A stretch of DNA of 36,140 bases, taken from contig NZ_JAMQAW010000031.1 in assembly GCF_023701525.1 (NCBI RefSeq), positions 55,343-91,482 on the forward strand. Reading direction: 5' to 3'. The notes beneath the pieces were generated by a model. The model saw only the letters and a list, made by a program, of their open reading frames with translations. It was not told the DNA's origin and searched no databases. Made by a program: the position numbers and the translations under genes. Position 1 is the stretch's first letter, and each line of letters opens with the position of its first letter. This DNA comes from Streptomyces albipurpureus (GTDB lineage: Bacteria > Actinomycetota > Actinomycetes > Streptomycetales > Streptomycetaceae). Positions 15,823 to 24,017 of the stretch are shown here, piece by piece.

Positions 15823-16023
15823 ATGTCGGCGCACTCGCCCACCCCTTCCCCCGTCGAGGGCGGTGCGGGCGTCCGCCTTCCCTGGTGGTCGCTGGCCCTG
15901 CCGATGCTCGCCTTCGTCTTTCTGCTGCTACTGATCGCTGACCCGGCCCAGGCACAGCCCGCCGAGGAGACCACGGCGATCGGTGATCTCGTCGCCTACA
16001 TCCAGCTTCTGCTGTTCCGTTGA
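15823..16023 (+). CDS. Small single-span membrane or exported protein, unknown
   Basis: This 66-aa protein has a polar N terminus of about 18 residues, one long hydrophobic stretch (WWSLALPMLAFVFLLLLIA), an AQAQPAEE segment that could be a signal-peptidase site, and a short tail ending IQLLLFR. GAGGAGG 5 nt before the ATG at 15823 supports translation. It may be a membrane-anchored or secreted small protein. I recognise no family function; similar small proteins occur at this place in other Streptomyces as far as I recall. The 280 bp after it contain no gene that I can support. Confidence 0.6.
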   Translation: MSAHSPTPSPVEGGAGVRLPWWSLALPMLAFVFLLLLIADPAQAQPAEETTAIGDLVAYIQLLLFR

Positions 16024-16303
16024 GCGAAACAGCGCCCCTTAGGCCCCCGGGGCGTCGGCTACCGCTCCGTACGGGCCTGCGGGCATCGATCCGGCCTCGG
16101 CGAATCCCCGACGCCGACGCCCGCCCACGCTCCGCGTGCACCGCCATCCGTGCCCTGCCTCCCGTACGACGAGGGCTGGGCGCGATCCTTTCCCCCGGCC
16201 GTGGTCGGCCTTCCGCGCGGGTGCCCGCGATGGATTCAGCCGAGGTGGGCGAGCACATCAACACCCCGCGCCTGCTGGCACATTTCATGCGAAGCTGGGG
16301 TGC

Positions 16304-16873
16304 ATGAGCGTCGCCACGTCCTCCGGAGGGACAGCCCCCGGATCGCCCGCATCTTCCGCGGCCCGCACGATCGTTCTCCTTCGACACGCCAAGGCCGAAT
16401 GGTCGGATGAATCCGACCATGAGCGTCCGCTCGCCGAGCGGGGCCGTAAGGACGCCCCGGTGGTGGGCCGCAGCCTGGCCGGGACCGGAATCCCTATCGA
16501 CCTCGCCCTGTGCTCCACCTCCATCCGAACGCGCGAGACGTGGAAAATGGCCGTTCATGAGCTGCCCCACCGCCCCCGGACGGTCTACGAGGAGCGGCTG
16601 TACGAGGCATCCCCAGGAGAGATCATCGCCCTGCTGAACGAGACCTCCGACGATGTGAGCAATGTTCTGGTCATCGGCCACAATCCGGGGATGCACGCGG
16701 TCGCCGATGCGCTGACCGGTCGGGCTGAGGGCGATCTGCTGCCCCTGATGAACCGCAGCGGCTTTCCGACCTCGGCGTACGCCGTGATCGGTTTCACCGG
16801 CTCCTGGAAGACCGTGGAGCCCGATGTCGGCACCCTGCGCGACTACTGGACGCCGAACTCCTCAGCCCATTGA
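16304..16873 (+). CDS. SixA-like histidine phosphatase family protein
   Basis: This 189-aa branch-2 histidine phosphatase has the catalytic LLRHAKAEW motif at about 24-32 (phospho-accepting His in RHAK) and the second His in VIGHNPG. A central SIRTRETW block supplies the phosphate-binding Arg. SixA of E. coli removes phosphate from the histidine of PtsN-system proteins, but the true substrate in actinobacteria is not known. ATG 16304 gives a short Ser/Ala-rich leader before the fold; the frame is open upstream to 16136 without coding character. It is convergent with serB across a long perfect hairpin. Confidence 0.87.
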   Translation: MSVATSSGGTAPGSPASSAARTIVLLRHAKAEWSDESDHERPLAERGRKDAPVVGRSLAGTGIPIDLALCSTSIRTRETWKMAVHELPHRPRTVYEERLYEASPGEIIALLNETSDDVSNVLVIGHNPGMHAVADALTGRAEGDLLPLMNRSGFPTSAYAVIGFTGSWKTVEPDVGTLRDYWTPNSSAH

Positions 16874-16932
16874 GCGAGGAGCGCGCGCCCCGCGTACCGG
16901 CCGCGCTCATCCGGTGAGACACCGTGGTCGGC

Positions 16933-16978
16933 CCATGGACAGGGCCCCGGCGCAAGCGCGCCGGGGCCCTGTCCATGG
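16933..16978. terminator. 21-bp perfect-stem bidirectional terminator (sixA-like / serB)
   Basis: Bases 16933-16953 pair without mismatch with 16958-16978 around the tetraloop AAGC. The element lies 59 nt after the phosphatase stop and in front of the end of the convergent serB, so it can stop transcripts from both sides. Confidence 0.85.
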
Positions 16979-17059
16979 AGAACCAGTGCGTCGATCGTTG
17001 ACGAGCGACGCACACGGCGCGCCACTCCTCGTTCTGTGACCCGCGGGGCCGCCGTGCAC

Positions 17060-17104
17060 ATCTGCTTCGTGCGGATCTGTGTCGTGCGGATCTGTGTCGT
17101 GCGG
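17060..17104. repeat. Three tandem 15-bp repeats downstream of serB
   Basis: ATCTGTGTCGTGCGG occurs at 17075-17089 and 17090-17104, and with two changes (ATCTGCTTCGTGCGG) at 17060-17074. The array ends 18 nt before the serB stop on the other strand and is non-coding. Confidence 0.85.
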
Positions 17105-17122
17105 ATCGATAGGGCAGCGGGA

Positions 17123-18349
17123 TCAGTGCAGGGTGGGCGTGCCGTCCGCGCCGTCCGCGGCCTCGACCTCTTCTCGGGTGATCCCCAGCAGATAGAGCAC
17201 CGTATCCAGGAAGGGCACGTTCACCGCGGTGTGCGCGGCCTCGCGGACCACCGGCTTGGCGTTGAACGCGACACCGAGACCAGCCGCGTTGAGCATGTCC
17301 AGATCGTTGGCGCCATCACCGATCGCCACCGTCTGGGAGATCGGTACGCCCGCTTCCAGAGCGAACCGGCGCAGCAGCCGCGCCTTGCCCGCCCGGTCCA
17401 CGATCTCACCCGTCACCCGGCCGGTGAGCTTGCCGTCCACGATCTCCAGCGTGTTCGCCGAGGCGAAGTCCAGCCCCAGCCGCTCCTTGAGGTCATCGGT
17501 GACCTGGGTGAACCCACCCGAGACCACGCCCACTTGGAACCCGAGCCGCTTCAAGGTACGGATCAAGGTCCGGGCCCCCGGAGTCAGCCGCACCTCGGCG
17601 CGGACCTTGTCCACGACCGAGGCGTCGAGCCCTTCGAGGAGGGCCACCCGTGCGTGCAGCGACTGCTCGAAGTCCAACTCCCCGCGCATCGCCGCCGCCG
17701 TCACCTCGGCGACCTTGTCCTCGCATCCCGCATGAGCGGCGAACAGCTCGATGACCTCGTCCTGGATGAGGGTGGAGTCCACATCCATCACCACCAGGCG
17801 TTGCGCCCGGCGATGCAGGCCCGCCGACACCACGGCCACATCGACACCGGTCTCGGAGGACTGGGTCGCCAGCGCGGTGCGCAGCCGCTCGGTCTCGGCC
17901 CCCGACACCGCGAACTCCACCGCGGTCACGGGGTATTTGGCGAGCCGGAAGATACGGTCGATATTGCCACCGACCGAAGTGATCCGGGCGGTTATGGCCG
18001 CGGTCGCCTCGGCGGTCAGCGGATGTCCCAGCACGGTGACATGGGAGCGCCCACTGCCACGCGGACGGTTGTCACCGATGCCGGAGATGATCTCGGCCTG
18101 GAGTTTGAGGGATTCGGCCCAGCCGTGGACGGTGGCCCTGAGATCGCCTTCGTCAGCCCCGGCCGATGCCGGCGCGGTGACCAGGGCGCACAGAACGAGC
18201 CTGCCCCGGGAGACGACCTGCTCAAGGTCGATGACATCGACGGAGTAGGCGGCGAGGGTGTCAAAGAGTCCGGCGGTGATCCCGGGGCGGTCCTTCCCGA
18301 AAATCTTGACGAGAAGGGTACGTGCGTCGGAGGTCTGCGATGCGCTCAT
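17123..18349 (-). CDS. serB: Phosphoserine phosphatase SerB (ACT + HAD)
   Basis: This 408-aa enzyme hydrolyses O-phosphoserine to serine, the last step of serine synthesis. The N-terminal half holds an ACT domain (about 10-90, LVKIFGKDRPGITAGLFD) and a second ACT-like region (about 100-175). The C-terminal HAD phosphatase (about 183-390) shows Asp189 and Asp191 in MDVDSTL, Ser277 in VSGGF, Lys322 and the GDGANDL motif at 344-350. GGAGG lies about 5 nt before the ATG at 18349, settling the start. The ACT domain suggests feedback by an amino acid, probably serine. It stands alone, with a tandem repeat and a strong terminator downstream. Confidence 0.95.
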   Translation of the reverse strand: MSASQTSDARTLLVKIFGKDRPGITAGLFDTLAAYSVDVIDLEQVVSRGRLVLCALVTAPASAGADEGDLRATVHGWAESLKLQAEIISGIGDNRPRGSGRSHVTVLGHPLTAEATAAITARITSVGGNIDRIFRLAKYPVTAVEFAVSGAETERLRTALATQSSETGVDVAVVSAGLHRRAQRLVVMDVDSTLIQDEVIELFAAHAGCEDKVAEVTAAAMRGELDFEQSLHARVALLEGLDASVVDKVRAEVRLTPGARTLIRTLKRLGFQVGVVSGGFTQVTDDLKERLGLDFASANTLEIVDGKLTGRVTGEIVDRAGKARLLRRFALEAGVPISQTVAIGDGANDLDMLNAAGLGVAFNAKPVVREAAHTAVNVPFLDTVLYLLGITREEVEAADGADGTPTLH

Positions 18350-18568
18350 GGTTCCTCCACCGTATCCGGCAGGTGCGTGCCGAGACGCACCGTCCCGATG
18401 GGCGGACATTCCACCACGCTCGGCACCGCGCACCTGGCGAACCGCCCTGTTGGGGTGAAGCACCCTCGGCTCACGGCTCGCGGTCACCCTCGGGACGCGG
18501 TGTGGAGCCCTGCCGAGAGTGCCGCTCGATCATCCCCAGGCTGCTCTGGGGTCATTCTGCGCCCTGAG

Positions 18569-20197
18569 CTAGGGGCGCGCCCCCGGAACCCCCGGCTGCG
18601 GCGGCCCCTCCCGGTCCGGTGGCGATGGCTCGCCCCCGTCCGGGGATCGGGGCGGTGCCTGCGGTTTCTCCCGGTCCGGAGACCGAGACGGCGGGTGAGC
18701 GGCACAGCGAGGGCCCCGCACCTTCGGTAGGGCGGGTGCCGCTGGCGGCACCCGCAGATAGGGGTTGGTGTCCGGATCGGGCGGGCGGTAGGGCTCCAAC
18801 GGCCGGTAGGGCCCGGGGCCGCCACCCTGTGGCCCGGCGGCTCGGGCGTCCGGTCGCGCACCGCGGGTCGCGTGCACCAGCAGCGCGCCCACACCCCCGG
18901 CGCAGGCCCCCCACACACCGCCGAGCAGGACCGCCCTTCCCACTCGCCCATGGAGTTCGATGCCAGCGCCGAAGGCGTCGACCCCCAGTACCGAGAGCGA
19001 TGCGTCCACCGAGACATCCGTGAGCCACACCAACAGCGGCAGAGCCAGCGCGCTCGTCGTCCCCAGCCGCAGCGCACAGCCACCCGCGAAGGACCAGAGC
19101 CGTAGCCCATGAGGTGTGCGGACGGCCGTCAGCACACCGGCGTACAGCATCAGCACCCCGGCGGCGACCGCCAGTAGCCATACCCGCCCGTCCAGCTCCG
19201 CCAGCGCGGCCACGGTCGCGGGCCGATCCGCGGAGAGGCGGAAGAACTCATCGAGCGGGTCGGGCAGCAACCGCGCCAACGCCCCGGTCGCCTCGCCTTC
19301 CCAGGGCACCCCAAGGCCCAGCGGCACACCCGACCAGGCGCCGTTGGGCGCCCCCAGCAGCGCGGACCCCGCGATCCGCCGGGGGCGGTCATCGCCCATC
19401 GCCGCGTACCCACCCGCCGCAAGGCCCGCGACCACCGCCACCAGCAGTACGGTCACCAGCGCGGACAGGGCAGGGCGAACCCCGCGCAGCACGGCGAACG
19501 AGGGCGGTAGTGGCGCTCGACGGTTCGCCAGCAGTGCGATGCCGAGCACACCGAGCACCCACAGCAGCGCACCACCCAGCGACGGTACGAGGTCGACGGT
19601 GAATCCCACCGAGGCATCCGCGTCCGCCAGCTCCCGTAGCCGATCCGGCAGCAGACCACCGATGTCTCCCAGCCCGCCGAGGCCCGGTATGTCGATCCCA
19701 CCGCCATCCACGCCCGGCACCCGGTCCGGCTTCAGGCCGAGCTCCCGCCCGTCGAGGGTGATCACATCGTGTCCCACCCAGGCGAGCCCGCCGACCGCGG
19801 CCACCCACACCCCCACCAGCGTCCCCACCCGGGTCAGCAGCTCCCAGCCGTCCATGGCGGGCCCGTGCCGGCGTAAGGAGCGCAGAAAGCAGTACGCAAG
19901 CAACAGCGCGCCCACCAGGCTCACCCCAAGTGGCGTGATATCGACTGCCGTTTCTGCTGCCGCGCCCTCAAGACCGTAGGCGGAGACATCCCCGGACGGT
20001 GTCAGTGACCCCTGAACCGCGAGGACGACCACGGCCGCTGTCATCGGGCCGAGCGCGCCCGCGGAATCGGCTTCCAGGAGGTGCAGCCCCAGCGCCGCCG
20101 TGCCCGCCATCCCCACCAGGGCCCAGCTCACGGCAGCGATCGAGGACAGCACCACCTCGCCCCAGGGCACCCTGACACCGCCGCCGAGCATGGCCAT
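18569..20197 (-). CDS. Streptophobe family membrane protein
   Basis: This 542-aa integral membrane protein starts MAMLGGGVRVPWGEVVLSSIAAVSWALVGM and has about nine to ten hydrophobic segments up to residue 430. It then has a Pro/Arg/Gly-rich cytoplasmic tail of about 110 residues (PYRPLEPYRPPDPDTNPYLRVPP). That is the layout of the 'streptophobe' family, which is restricted to Streptomyces and relatives and has no known function. ATG 20197, with a run of G upstream, is chosen; ATG 20191 is also possible, and the frame is open to 20305. It is divergent from the FHA-ABC exporter, with which it shares a 233-bp promoter region. Confidence 0.82.
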   Translation of the reverse strand: MAMLGGGVRVPWGEVVLSSIAAVSWALVGMAGTAALGLHLLEADSAGALGPMTAAVVVLAVQGSLTPSGDVSAYGLEGAAAETAVDITPLGVSLVGALLLAYCFLRSLRRHGPAMDGWELLTRVGTLVGVWVAAVGGLAWVGHDVITLDGRELGLKPDRVPGVDGGGIDIPGLGGLGDIGGLLPDRLRELADADASVGFTVDLVPSLGGALLWVLGVLGIALLANRRAPLPPSFAVLRGVRPALSALVTVLLVAVVAGLAAGGYAAMGDDRPRRIAGSALLGAPNGAWSGVPLGLGVPWEGEATGALARLLPDPLDEFFRLSADRPATVAALAELDGRVWLLAVAAGVLMLYAGVLTAVRTPHGLRLWSFAGGCALRLGTTSALALPLLVWLTDVSVDASLSVLGVDAFGAGIELHGRVGRAVLLGGVWGACAGGVGALLVHATRGARPDARAAGPQGGGPGPYRPLEPYRPPDPDTNPYLRVPPAAPALPKVRGPRCAAHPPSRSPDREKPQAPPRSPDGGEPSPPDREGPPQPGVPGARP

Positions 20198-20430
20198 CCG
20201 GACCCCCCGATCCCTGCCGTATATGACCCGTTTCTCGGCGATCACGCATGATCCGTACTGCTGAGGGGTCCTTACTACTCTCCGGGGGTGTTTCTCCCCC
20301 GTCAACGGTGGATACCTCCGCGGTCTTCACCCGGCCCGACTTCCGCAGGTCGGACCAAGCCTGAAATAGTTCCTCAGGATGTTCGCCATCCCTAGACTCC
20401 CGGAAACGGGGGTAGCTCGGGGGACAAGTA

Positions 20431-22986
20431 GTGGGGCATGGAGTGCGGGAACTCGTACTGGAATTGAACGGAAGGACCTGGACTCTCAGTTCGTCCAGGT
20501 CGTACACCCTGGGGCGGGATCCACAGGGGGACATGGTCCTGGAGGACGCCAGGGTGTCCTGGCGGCATGCCAGCATCAGCTGGGGTGGCCACAGCTGGCT
20601 GATCGAGGATCACGGCAGCACCAACGGCACCTATGTCCAGGGGCAGCGGATTCAGCGGGCCGAGATCGGCCCCGGCGCGGCCGTCCATCTGGGCAATGCC
20701 AACGACGGCCCCCGGCTGACGCTGTCCACCGCGACGGCCGACGCCCGCAGCGCCGCTCCGGCGCAGGGCGCCGGGCGGCAGCACCAGCCGTTGCAGCACC
20801 AGGCACCGGAGCCGCCGCCGGAGGCACGGCGCAGTTGGCCGGAGCCGCAGTCCGTGGACGGGCAGGGTTGGCAGGGAGCGCCCGAAGCGGCAGCCGGCTG
20901 GCAGTCGCAGCAACAACCGATCATCCCCGAACAGCAGGGCGGCCAGCCGCAGGGGCCCGCTCCGATACACGGAGACCGCAGCCCCACCACCTTCTATCAG
21001 CTGGCCCTCGGCCGGGTGATGCGCATCGGTCGTGCGCTGGAGAACGAACTGGTCGTCTCCGACCTCCAGGTCTCCCGCCACCACGCCGAGTTCACCGCCA
21101 CCCCCGACGGCCGCTTCCAGATCCGCGACCTCGGCTCCCACAACGGCACCTACGTCAACGGCCAACCGGTCGCCAACTCCGGCACCGTGGTCATCGGCCC
21201 CAACGACATCGTCGGTGTCGGCCACTCCACCTTCCGTATCGTCGGCGACCGACTCGAGGAGTTCGTCGACACCGGAGAGGTCTCCTTCTCCGCGCGGCAC
21301 CTCACGGTGACCGTCGACGGGGGTAAGCAGATCCTGCGGGATGTGTCCTTCGGGGTGCCGGAGAAGTCCCTCATCGGAGTGATCGGACCCTCAGGCTCGG
21401 GTAAGTCGACCCTGCTCAAGGCGCTCACCGGCTACCGGCCCGCCAACCAGGGCGATGTCCTCTACGACAACCGCAGCCTCTACAAGCAGTTCGCGGAGCT
21501 GCGCCAGCGCATCGGTCTGGTCCCGCAGGACGACATCCTGCACAAGGAGCTCACCGTCCGGAAGGCGCTGAAGTACGCGGCCAAACTCCGCTTCCCCGGC
21601 GACACCGCCGAGACCGAGCGCGAGGCCCGCATCGATGAGGTGCTGCGCGAGCTCAAGCTGGACCTCCACAAGAACAAGAAGATCACCTCGCTCTCCGGTG
21701 GCCAGCGCAAGCGGGTCTCGGTCGCGCTGGAACTGCTCACCAAGCCGTCGCTGATCTTCCTGGACGAGCCCACCTCCGGACTCGACCCGGGCATGGACCG
21801 CGATGTGATGCAGCTGCTGCGCGGCCTCGCCGACGACGGCCGCACGGTCCTCGTGGTCACCCACTCCGTCGCCGAGCTCCAGCTCTGCGACAAACTGCTG
21901 GTGATGGCCCCCGGCGGCTCCGTCGCCTACTTCGGCCCCCCGGAAGAGGCGCTCAACTTCTTCGGCTACACCACCTGGGCCGATGTGTTCTCCGCCTTCG
22001 AGAACTACCGGGAGTACGACTGGGCCGGCCGCTGGCGCGGTTCCCAGCACTACCAGCTCTACGCGGCGGACATCGACGCCGTCGCCGCGCAGTCGGTGAA
22101 CATGCCGTCCCCCCAGCAGATGCGCCCGCCCAAGCCGCAGAGCTGGGGCGCCCAGCTGATCACGCTGATGCGCCGCTATGTCTCCGTCATCGCGTCCGAC
22201 AAGGGCTTCATGGGCCTGATGGTGATCCTGCCCGCGGTCCTCGGCCTGGTCAGCGTGGTCATCCCAGCGGACTTCGGCCTCGCCGCACCCAACGACGGCC
22301 GGTCCAAGTTCAATGGCGACGCCGGCACGATCATGCTGATCCTCGCGGTCGGCATCACTTTCTCGGGCGCGGCCAACTCCGTACGAGAGTTGATCAAGGA
22401 ACGGGTGATCTACGAACGGGAACGGGCCACCGGCCTCTCCCGCTCCGCGTATCTGATGTCCAAGGTGATCGTCCTCGGGATGATCACCGCGCTTCAGGCC
22501 GTGATCATCTGCGGCATCGGCTTCGCCACCCGCAGGCTCCCCGAAGAGGGCCTGATCATGCCCCCCGCGGTGGAACTCTGCCTGGTGATCACCGCCCTCG
22601 GCTTCACCTCGATGATGTTCGGCCTGGTGATCTCCTCGCTGGTGAAGACCGCCGAGAAGACCATGCCGCTGCTGGTGATGTTCGCGATCGTCCAGGTCGT
22701 GTTCACCGGAATCCTCTTCAAGGTCTACGGATCACCCGGCCTGGAGCAGTTCGCCTGGCTGATGCCCTCCCGCTGGGCGATCGCCGGCGCCGGGTCCACC
22801 CTGGACCTGGGCCGGCTGATGCCCCCGTGGGACCACAAGAACCCGGACGACCTCGACCCGCTGTGGGAGCACACGGCCACCCAGTGGGGCATCAACATGA
22901 CCATCCTGCTGGCGATCGGCGTCCTCTGCGGCTTTGCGGTCGCCCGACTGCTACGCCGCCATGAGCCCGAGGTCATGCGCAAGTAG
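20431..22986 (+). CDS. FHA-FHA-ABC exporter, ATPase and permease in one chain (Rv1747-like)
   Basis: This 851-aa ABC half-transporter of the ABCG type carries two phosphothreonine-reading FHA domains. FHA1 spans about residues 5-100 (GRD at 28-30, SWRHA, GSTNGTYV) and FHA2 about 185-275 (IGR, SRHHAEF, GSHNGTYV). A Gln/Pro-rich linker at 105-180 joins them. The ATPase (290-500) has Walker A GPSGSGKST at 319-327, signature LSGGQ at 421-425, Walker B LIFLDEP at 441-447 and a His switch at 478. Six membrane helices follow (about 565-850). The order matches mycobacterial Rv1747, an exporter regulated by Ser/Thr kinase phosphorylation. The GTG start at 20431 has GGGGGA 6 nt upstream. The substrate is unknown. 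Confidence 0.93.
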   Translation: MGHGVRELVLELNGRTWTLSSSRSYTLGRDPQGDMVLEDARVSWRHASISWGGHSWLIEDHGSTNGTYVQGQRIQRAEIGPGAAVHLGNANDGPRLTLSTATADARSAAPAQGAGRQHQPLQHQAPEPPPEARRSWPEPQSVDGQGWQGAPEAAAGWQSQQQPIIPEQQGGQPQGPAPIHGDRSPTTFYQLALGRVMRIGRALENELVVSDLQVSRHHAEFTATPDGRFQIRDLGSHNGTYVNGQPVANSGTVVIGPNDIVGVGHSTFRIVGDRLEEFVDTGEVSFSARHLTVTVDGGKQILRDVSFGVPEKSLIGVIGPSGSGKSTLLKALTGYRPANQGDVLYDNRSLYKQFAELRQRIGLVPQDDILHKELTVRKALKYAAKLRFPGDTAETEREARIDEVLRELKLDLHKNKKITSLSGGQRKRVSVALELLTKPSLIFLDEPTSGLDPGMDRDVMQLLRGLADDGRTVLVVTHSVAELQLCDKLLVMAPGGSVAYFGPPEEALNFFGYTTWADVFSAFENYREYDWAGRWRGSQHYQLYAADIDAVAAQSVNMPSPQQMRPPKPQSWGAQLITLMRRYVSVIASDKGFMGLMVILPAVLGLVSVVIPADFGLAAPNDGRSKFNGDAGTIMLILAVGITFSGAANSVRELIKERVIYERERATGLSRSAYLMSKVIVLGMITALQAVIICGIGFATRRLPEEGLIMPPAVELCLVITALGFTSMMFGLVISSLVKTAEKTMPLLVMFAIVQVVFTGILFKVYGSPGLEQFAWLMPSRWAIAGAGSTLDLGRLMPPWDHKNPDDLDPLWEHTATQWGINMTILLAIGVLCGFAVARLLRRHEPEVMRK

Positions 22987-23000
22987 CAGCCGCCGTGAGA

Positions 23001-23049
23001 ACGCCGAAGGGCGGCACCATCCCTCATGGGTGGTGCCGCCCTTCGGCGT
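23001..23049. terminator. 19-bp perfect-stem bidirectional terminator
   Basis: Bases 23001-23019 pair perfectly with 23031-23049. The apex adds CCC/GGG after a one-base bulge. It lies 14 nt after the exporter stop and 19 nt before the stop of the convergent SLT protein gene. Confidence 0.85.
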
Positions 23050-23068
23050 GTGCGGGATCCAGCGCGGC

Positions 23069-23773
23069 TCAGTAGGCGCCGTTGACGTTGTCGATGGTGC
23101 CGTAGCGGTCGGCGGCGTAGTTGGCCGCGGCGACGATGTTGGCGATCGGGTGGTACAGGTCGTGGGGGGTGCCCTTGACGTGGTACGCGTTGAACGTCGG
23201 CTGGATGACCTGGAGCAGGCCCTTCGACGGCACACCGTTGATCGCGTTGATGTCCCAGTTGTTGATGGCCCGCGGGTCACCGCTCGACTCGCGCATGATG
23301 TTGCGGTGCAGACCGTCGTACGAACCCGGGATGCCGTTCTTCTTCATGATGTCGAGCGACTGGCGAATCCAGCCGTCCAGGTTGTTGGCGTAGCCGGCCT
23401 TGCGCTCGGCGCCACGGCTGGTGGGCTGCTCGGCGGCGCGCTTCTTGGCGGTGGCCTCGGCAGCTGCCTTCTTCGCCGCGGCGGCGAGCTTCGCCTTTGC
23501 CTCGGCCTGAATCTTGGCAGCGGCCTTCGCGGCGGCCTCGACCTGGGTCTCGATGGTCGACTGCTGGTTGGTGACGTGGGCGTGGACCGGGATGGTCTTG
23601 GTGCTGCCGGCATCGGCCTGCCAGGCGACGGGCGCGGCCTGAGCGGCGGCCTCGGTCTCCGTGGTGCCGTTGCTGGGAACGAGGGAGAGGGTGATGGCTG
23701 CGACACCGGCGGCGGCGATACCGGCGATCGAGGCCCGGTGGACCTTGGTCAGTCGGGTGCAGGACGCGGACAT
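23069..23773 (-). CDS. Secreted transglycosylase SLT domain protein
   Basis: This 234-aa exported protein has a signal peptide or anchor (VHRASIAGIAAAGVAAITLSLVPSNG), an Ala/Lys/Glu-rich helical spacer likely to form a coiled coil (about 75-118), and a C-terminal lysozyme-like domain (about 130-234). The catalytic Glu is probably in NIMRESSGDP, followed by AINNWDINA, SKGLLQVIQPTFNAYHV and the NIVAAANYAADRYG block shared by SLT enzymes. It should cleave peptidoglycan during growth or spore formation. GAAGAGG lies about 9 nt before the ATG at 23773. A 244-bp non-coding stretch lies upstream, long enough for a structured leader. Confidence 0.9.
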   Translation of the reverse strand: MSASCTRLTKVHRASIAGIAAAGVAAITLSLVPSNGTTETEAAAQAAPVAWQADAGSTKTIPVHAHVTNQQSTIETQVEAAAKAAAKIQAEAKAKLAAAAKKAAAEATAKKRAAEQPTSRGAERKAGYANNLDGWIRQSLDIMKKNGIPGSYDGLHRNIMRESSGDPRAINNWDINAINGVPSKGLLQVIQPTFNAYHVKGTPHDLYHPIANIVAAANYAADRYGTIDNVNGAY

Positions 23774-24017
23774 ACAGTCGTACCTCTTCGAATAGCGGAA
23801 GTCGCATCAGGCCGGGAGGCGGCGCTGCGCTCCAACGGCGGGCGACTTCGGCAATTCTTAGCGGTAGCAAAATGTCCTGGCAAAGGTGTGACGTACGACC
23901 CCGGATAGTTGATCCGCGTCCTGACGAAAAGCCTTTCTCGACACTTATGCGCCGCTCACATGGCCTGACGCTATCCACTAAAGAGTTTCGTAAGTGATCT
24001 GCGTCCTATGTGCGGGC

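Noticed and set aside
16020..16307. 95-codon plus-strand frame between the small membrane protein and the SixA-like gene
   Set aside because: It is Arg/Pro-rich without a ribosome-binding site or recognisable pattern and looks like random GC-rich sequence.
17036..18730. 564-codon plus-strand open frame across serB
   Set aside because: It is a GC-rich shadow of serB, lacks any recognisable domain, and includes the 15-bp repeat as repeated residues.
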